Shown: positions 62,832 to 64,000 of the stretch, piece after piece
How the letters are laid out: each line of letters starts with the position of its first letter
Numbering within the stretch: the stretch's first letter is position 1
The notes under the pieces: generated by a model
What the model was told of the DNA's origin: nothing
The model's input: only the letters and a program-made list of their open reading frames with translations
The model's database searches: none
DNA from: Prinia subflava
Taxonomy: Eukaryota; Chordata; Aves; Passeriformes; Cisticolidae
Assembly (NCBI RefSeq): GCF_021018805.1
Contig: NC_086247.1
Location: forward strand, 89,822,140 to 89,886,139
DNA: 64,000 nucleotides
Reading direction: 5' to 3'
Made by a program: the position numbers and the translations under genes

Positions 62832-64000
62832 TATCTCTGACAAGTTTTTACTGCTATTTTTCTCCAGTGTGATGATCATCTTTGCATATTCTCAGCAGTT
62901 ACTCCTTTACTACTAGGAGCAGAGGGTACTGTGTCTTTGAATGTTTTGACACTCACTGCTTTAGTTCTTGACTCATGACTTACGTAAGTCTCTTGAGTAG
63001 GTTTCAGGTTGCTATTTAGAGGTGATGATATGCTTCTTGTGGAGAAAGCATGGAGGCAAGGAGCTTTAGACAATTGTCTTGCTTTCATTGTCCTTTTCTT
63101 ATGATTTTTGCTACTTTTTTGGTTTGTGTGAAAAGTCAGGGAAGGCAAAAAGGGAGAGAATAGGTTTGTGGAAAACATGTGTCCTTAAATGCAGATGTAG
63201 GCATGTAAATATTTATATGCAGATTTAAAATTTTGCTGGTTATCAGAAAGATTAAATGAGAACAGAAAAATTAGTAGGCTTCTTTGGGTGAGTGGCCCCT
63301 TGAAAATAGAACATTGCTGTTAAGGTGCTCAAAGATGAGTATAGAAAATATAAGTTCAGGTATTCAGGTTTGAACACTTTAGCATTATAGAAATGGGAAG
63401 TAGAAAGAGGAAGAGCTGGAAGGAACAAATAATACAGTGACTTGTGGGGAAGCATCAGTTATTCAAAATCTGTTACTCTAAGCTTAAACATTTTCAGCTT
63501 TTAAAAATCAACTTTCTGCACCAATTTATTTGACTTTTTAATCATAATCTTCACATTTCCCCTCCTTTACTTTTTTTTTTATAGCTCTCAAAACTAGAAA
63601 CGTAAGTGAAGTGGGGTGGGGAGAGAGAGCAAGAGAGAGTGAGCATGATTTATGAGTCTCACATAATCAAGAATGTGGTGGGAGGGAGGGGGGATAAGAT
63701 AAATTTGTGAATAATACCAAGCAAAGAAGTTCAGAACGTGGAACCACTCCAGGCCGTGAATGATCCTGTGAAATTTCATGCCTTGTTTGTGTAAGATGGT
63801 CAGAAAGTTATTTTCTTCTTGTCTCTGAAAGAAAGCTGGCTCCAGATGTCCTTGAAATCATGTGGGATTTGCTAAAAATCATGAGAATTGGTAGCAAAAG
63901 TCAGGGTGAATATAACAGTTAACTCTACATAGATGATTATTTTGGCTCTCGGTCTTCATACTTCAAACCTTATTTGCATTACAATGCTTGTTGTTAGACT
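62832..64000 (+). other. Presumed intron, window end
   Basis: AT-rich DNA with no gene or repeat family recognised beyond small purine-rich runs (about 63610-63640 and 63675-63692). Confidence 0.5.

Larger units (their letters stand above)
17290..64000 (+). other. 5' part of an unidentified plus-strand gene (partial)
   Basis: A transcription unit is inferred from three splice signals in the same orientation: first-exon donors GTAAGT at 17414 and 17905 inside a large CpG island, and an internal exon at 24299-24420 with both acceptor and donor. All exons seen appear non-coding, because the visible ATGs in exon 1b and exon 2 are closed by stops within their exon. The coding part, if any, would lie beyond 64000, which makes the second intron at least 39.6 kb. 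A CpG-island promoter, several 5'UTR exons and long introns are common for vertebrate developmental or neuronal regulators, but that is only a class resemblance. The transcription start is not determined, the gene is not identified, and a lncRNA remains possible. Confidence 0.6.

Noticed and set aside
1..64000. CRISPR arrays, bacterial operons, phage or plasmid features, rRNA and tRNA genes
   Set aside because: No spaced direct repeats, no dense ORF clusters and no recognisable RNA gene boxes; composition and CR1 content are vertebrate.

Overview
This window looks like vertebrate nuclear DNA, most likely from a bird. It is mostly AT-rich, with no dense gene packing and no bacterial-type operons. 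The clearest taxonomic marker is a CR1 LINE 3' end at about 62735-62831, carrying the CCTTCCAACCC...ATTCTGTG tail typical of avian and reptilian CR1. Older, degraded CR1 pieces lie at about 49490-50702. The low interspersed-repeat content also fits a bird. No complete protein-coding gene can be supported.

The one gene-like structure is the 5' end of a plus-strand transcription unit. A large CpG island (about 17280-19200) holds two good splice donors, GTAAGT at 17414 and at 17905, which suggests two alternative or nested non-coding first exons. A 122-base internal exon follows at 24299-24420, with a good acceptor, a good donor and two short closed upstream ORFs. It reads as 5'UTR, or as part of a non-coding RNA. 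No coding exon is recognised downstream, so from 24421 to the window end the sequence is best read as one long intron (at least 39.6 kb) of an unidentified gene. I could not name the gene from these UTR exons.

Layout: 1-17200 is upstream AT-rich DNA with scattered low-complexity tracts and one unexplained 177-codon minus-strand ORF. 17200-19310 is the promoter island, with pyrimidine, poly-C, minisatellite and G-quadruplex-prone tracts. 19311-20665 keeps many CpGs and contains a second CpG-dense patch, probably regulatory. 20665-24298 is the first intron. 24421-64000 is the presumed long intron. It contains an isolated CpG cluster near 34.8 kb, short hairpins, several cryptic-exon candidates, degraded CR1, an AT-dinucleotide tract near 53.4 kb and a very large pentanucleotide array at 61706-62395.

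The most striking single object is the pentanucleotide array. It has 130 uninterrupted copies of TTCCC (AAGGG on the minus strand) followed by 8 copies of CTCCC. The minus-strand unit is the same pentamer class as the pathogenic AAGGG expansion known from human RFC1, although nothing here says this is RFC1. No CRISPR, prophage, tRNA, rRNA or clearly novel protein system was found.
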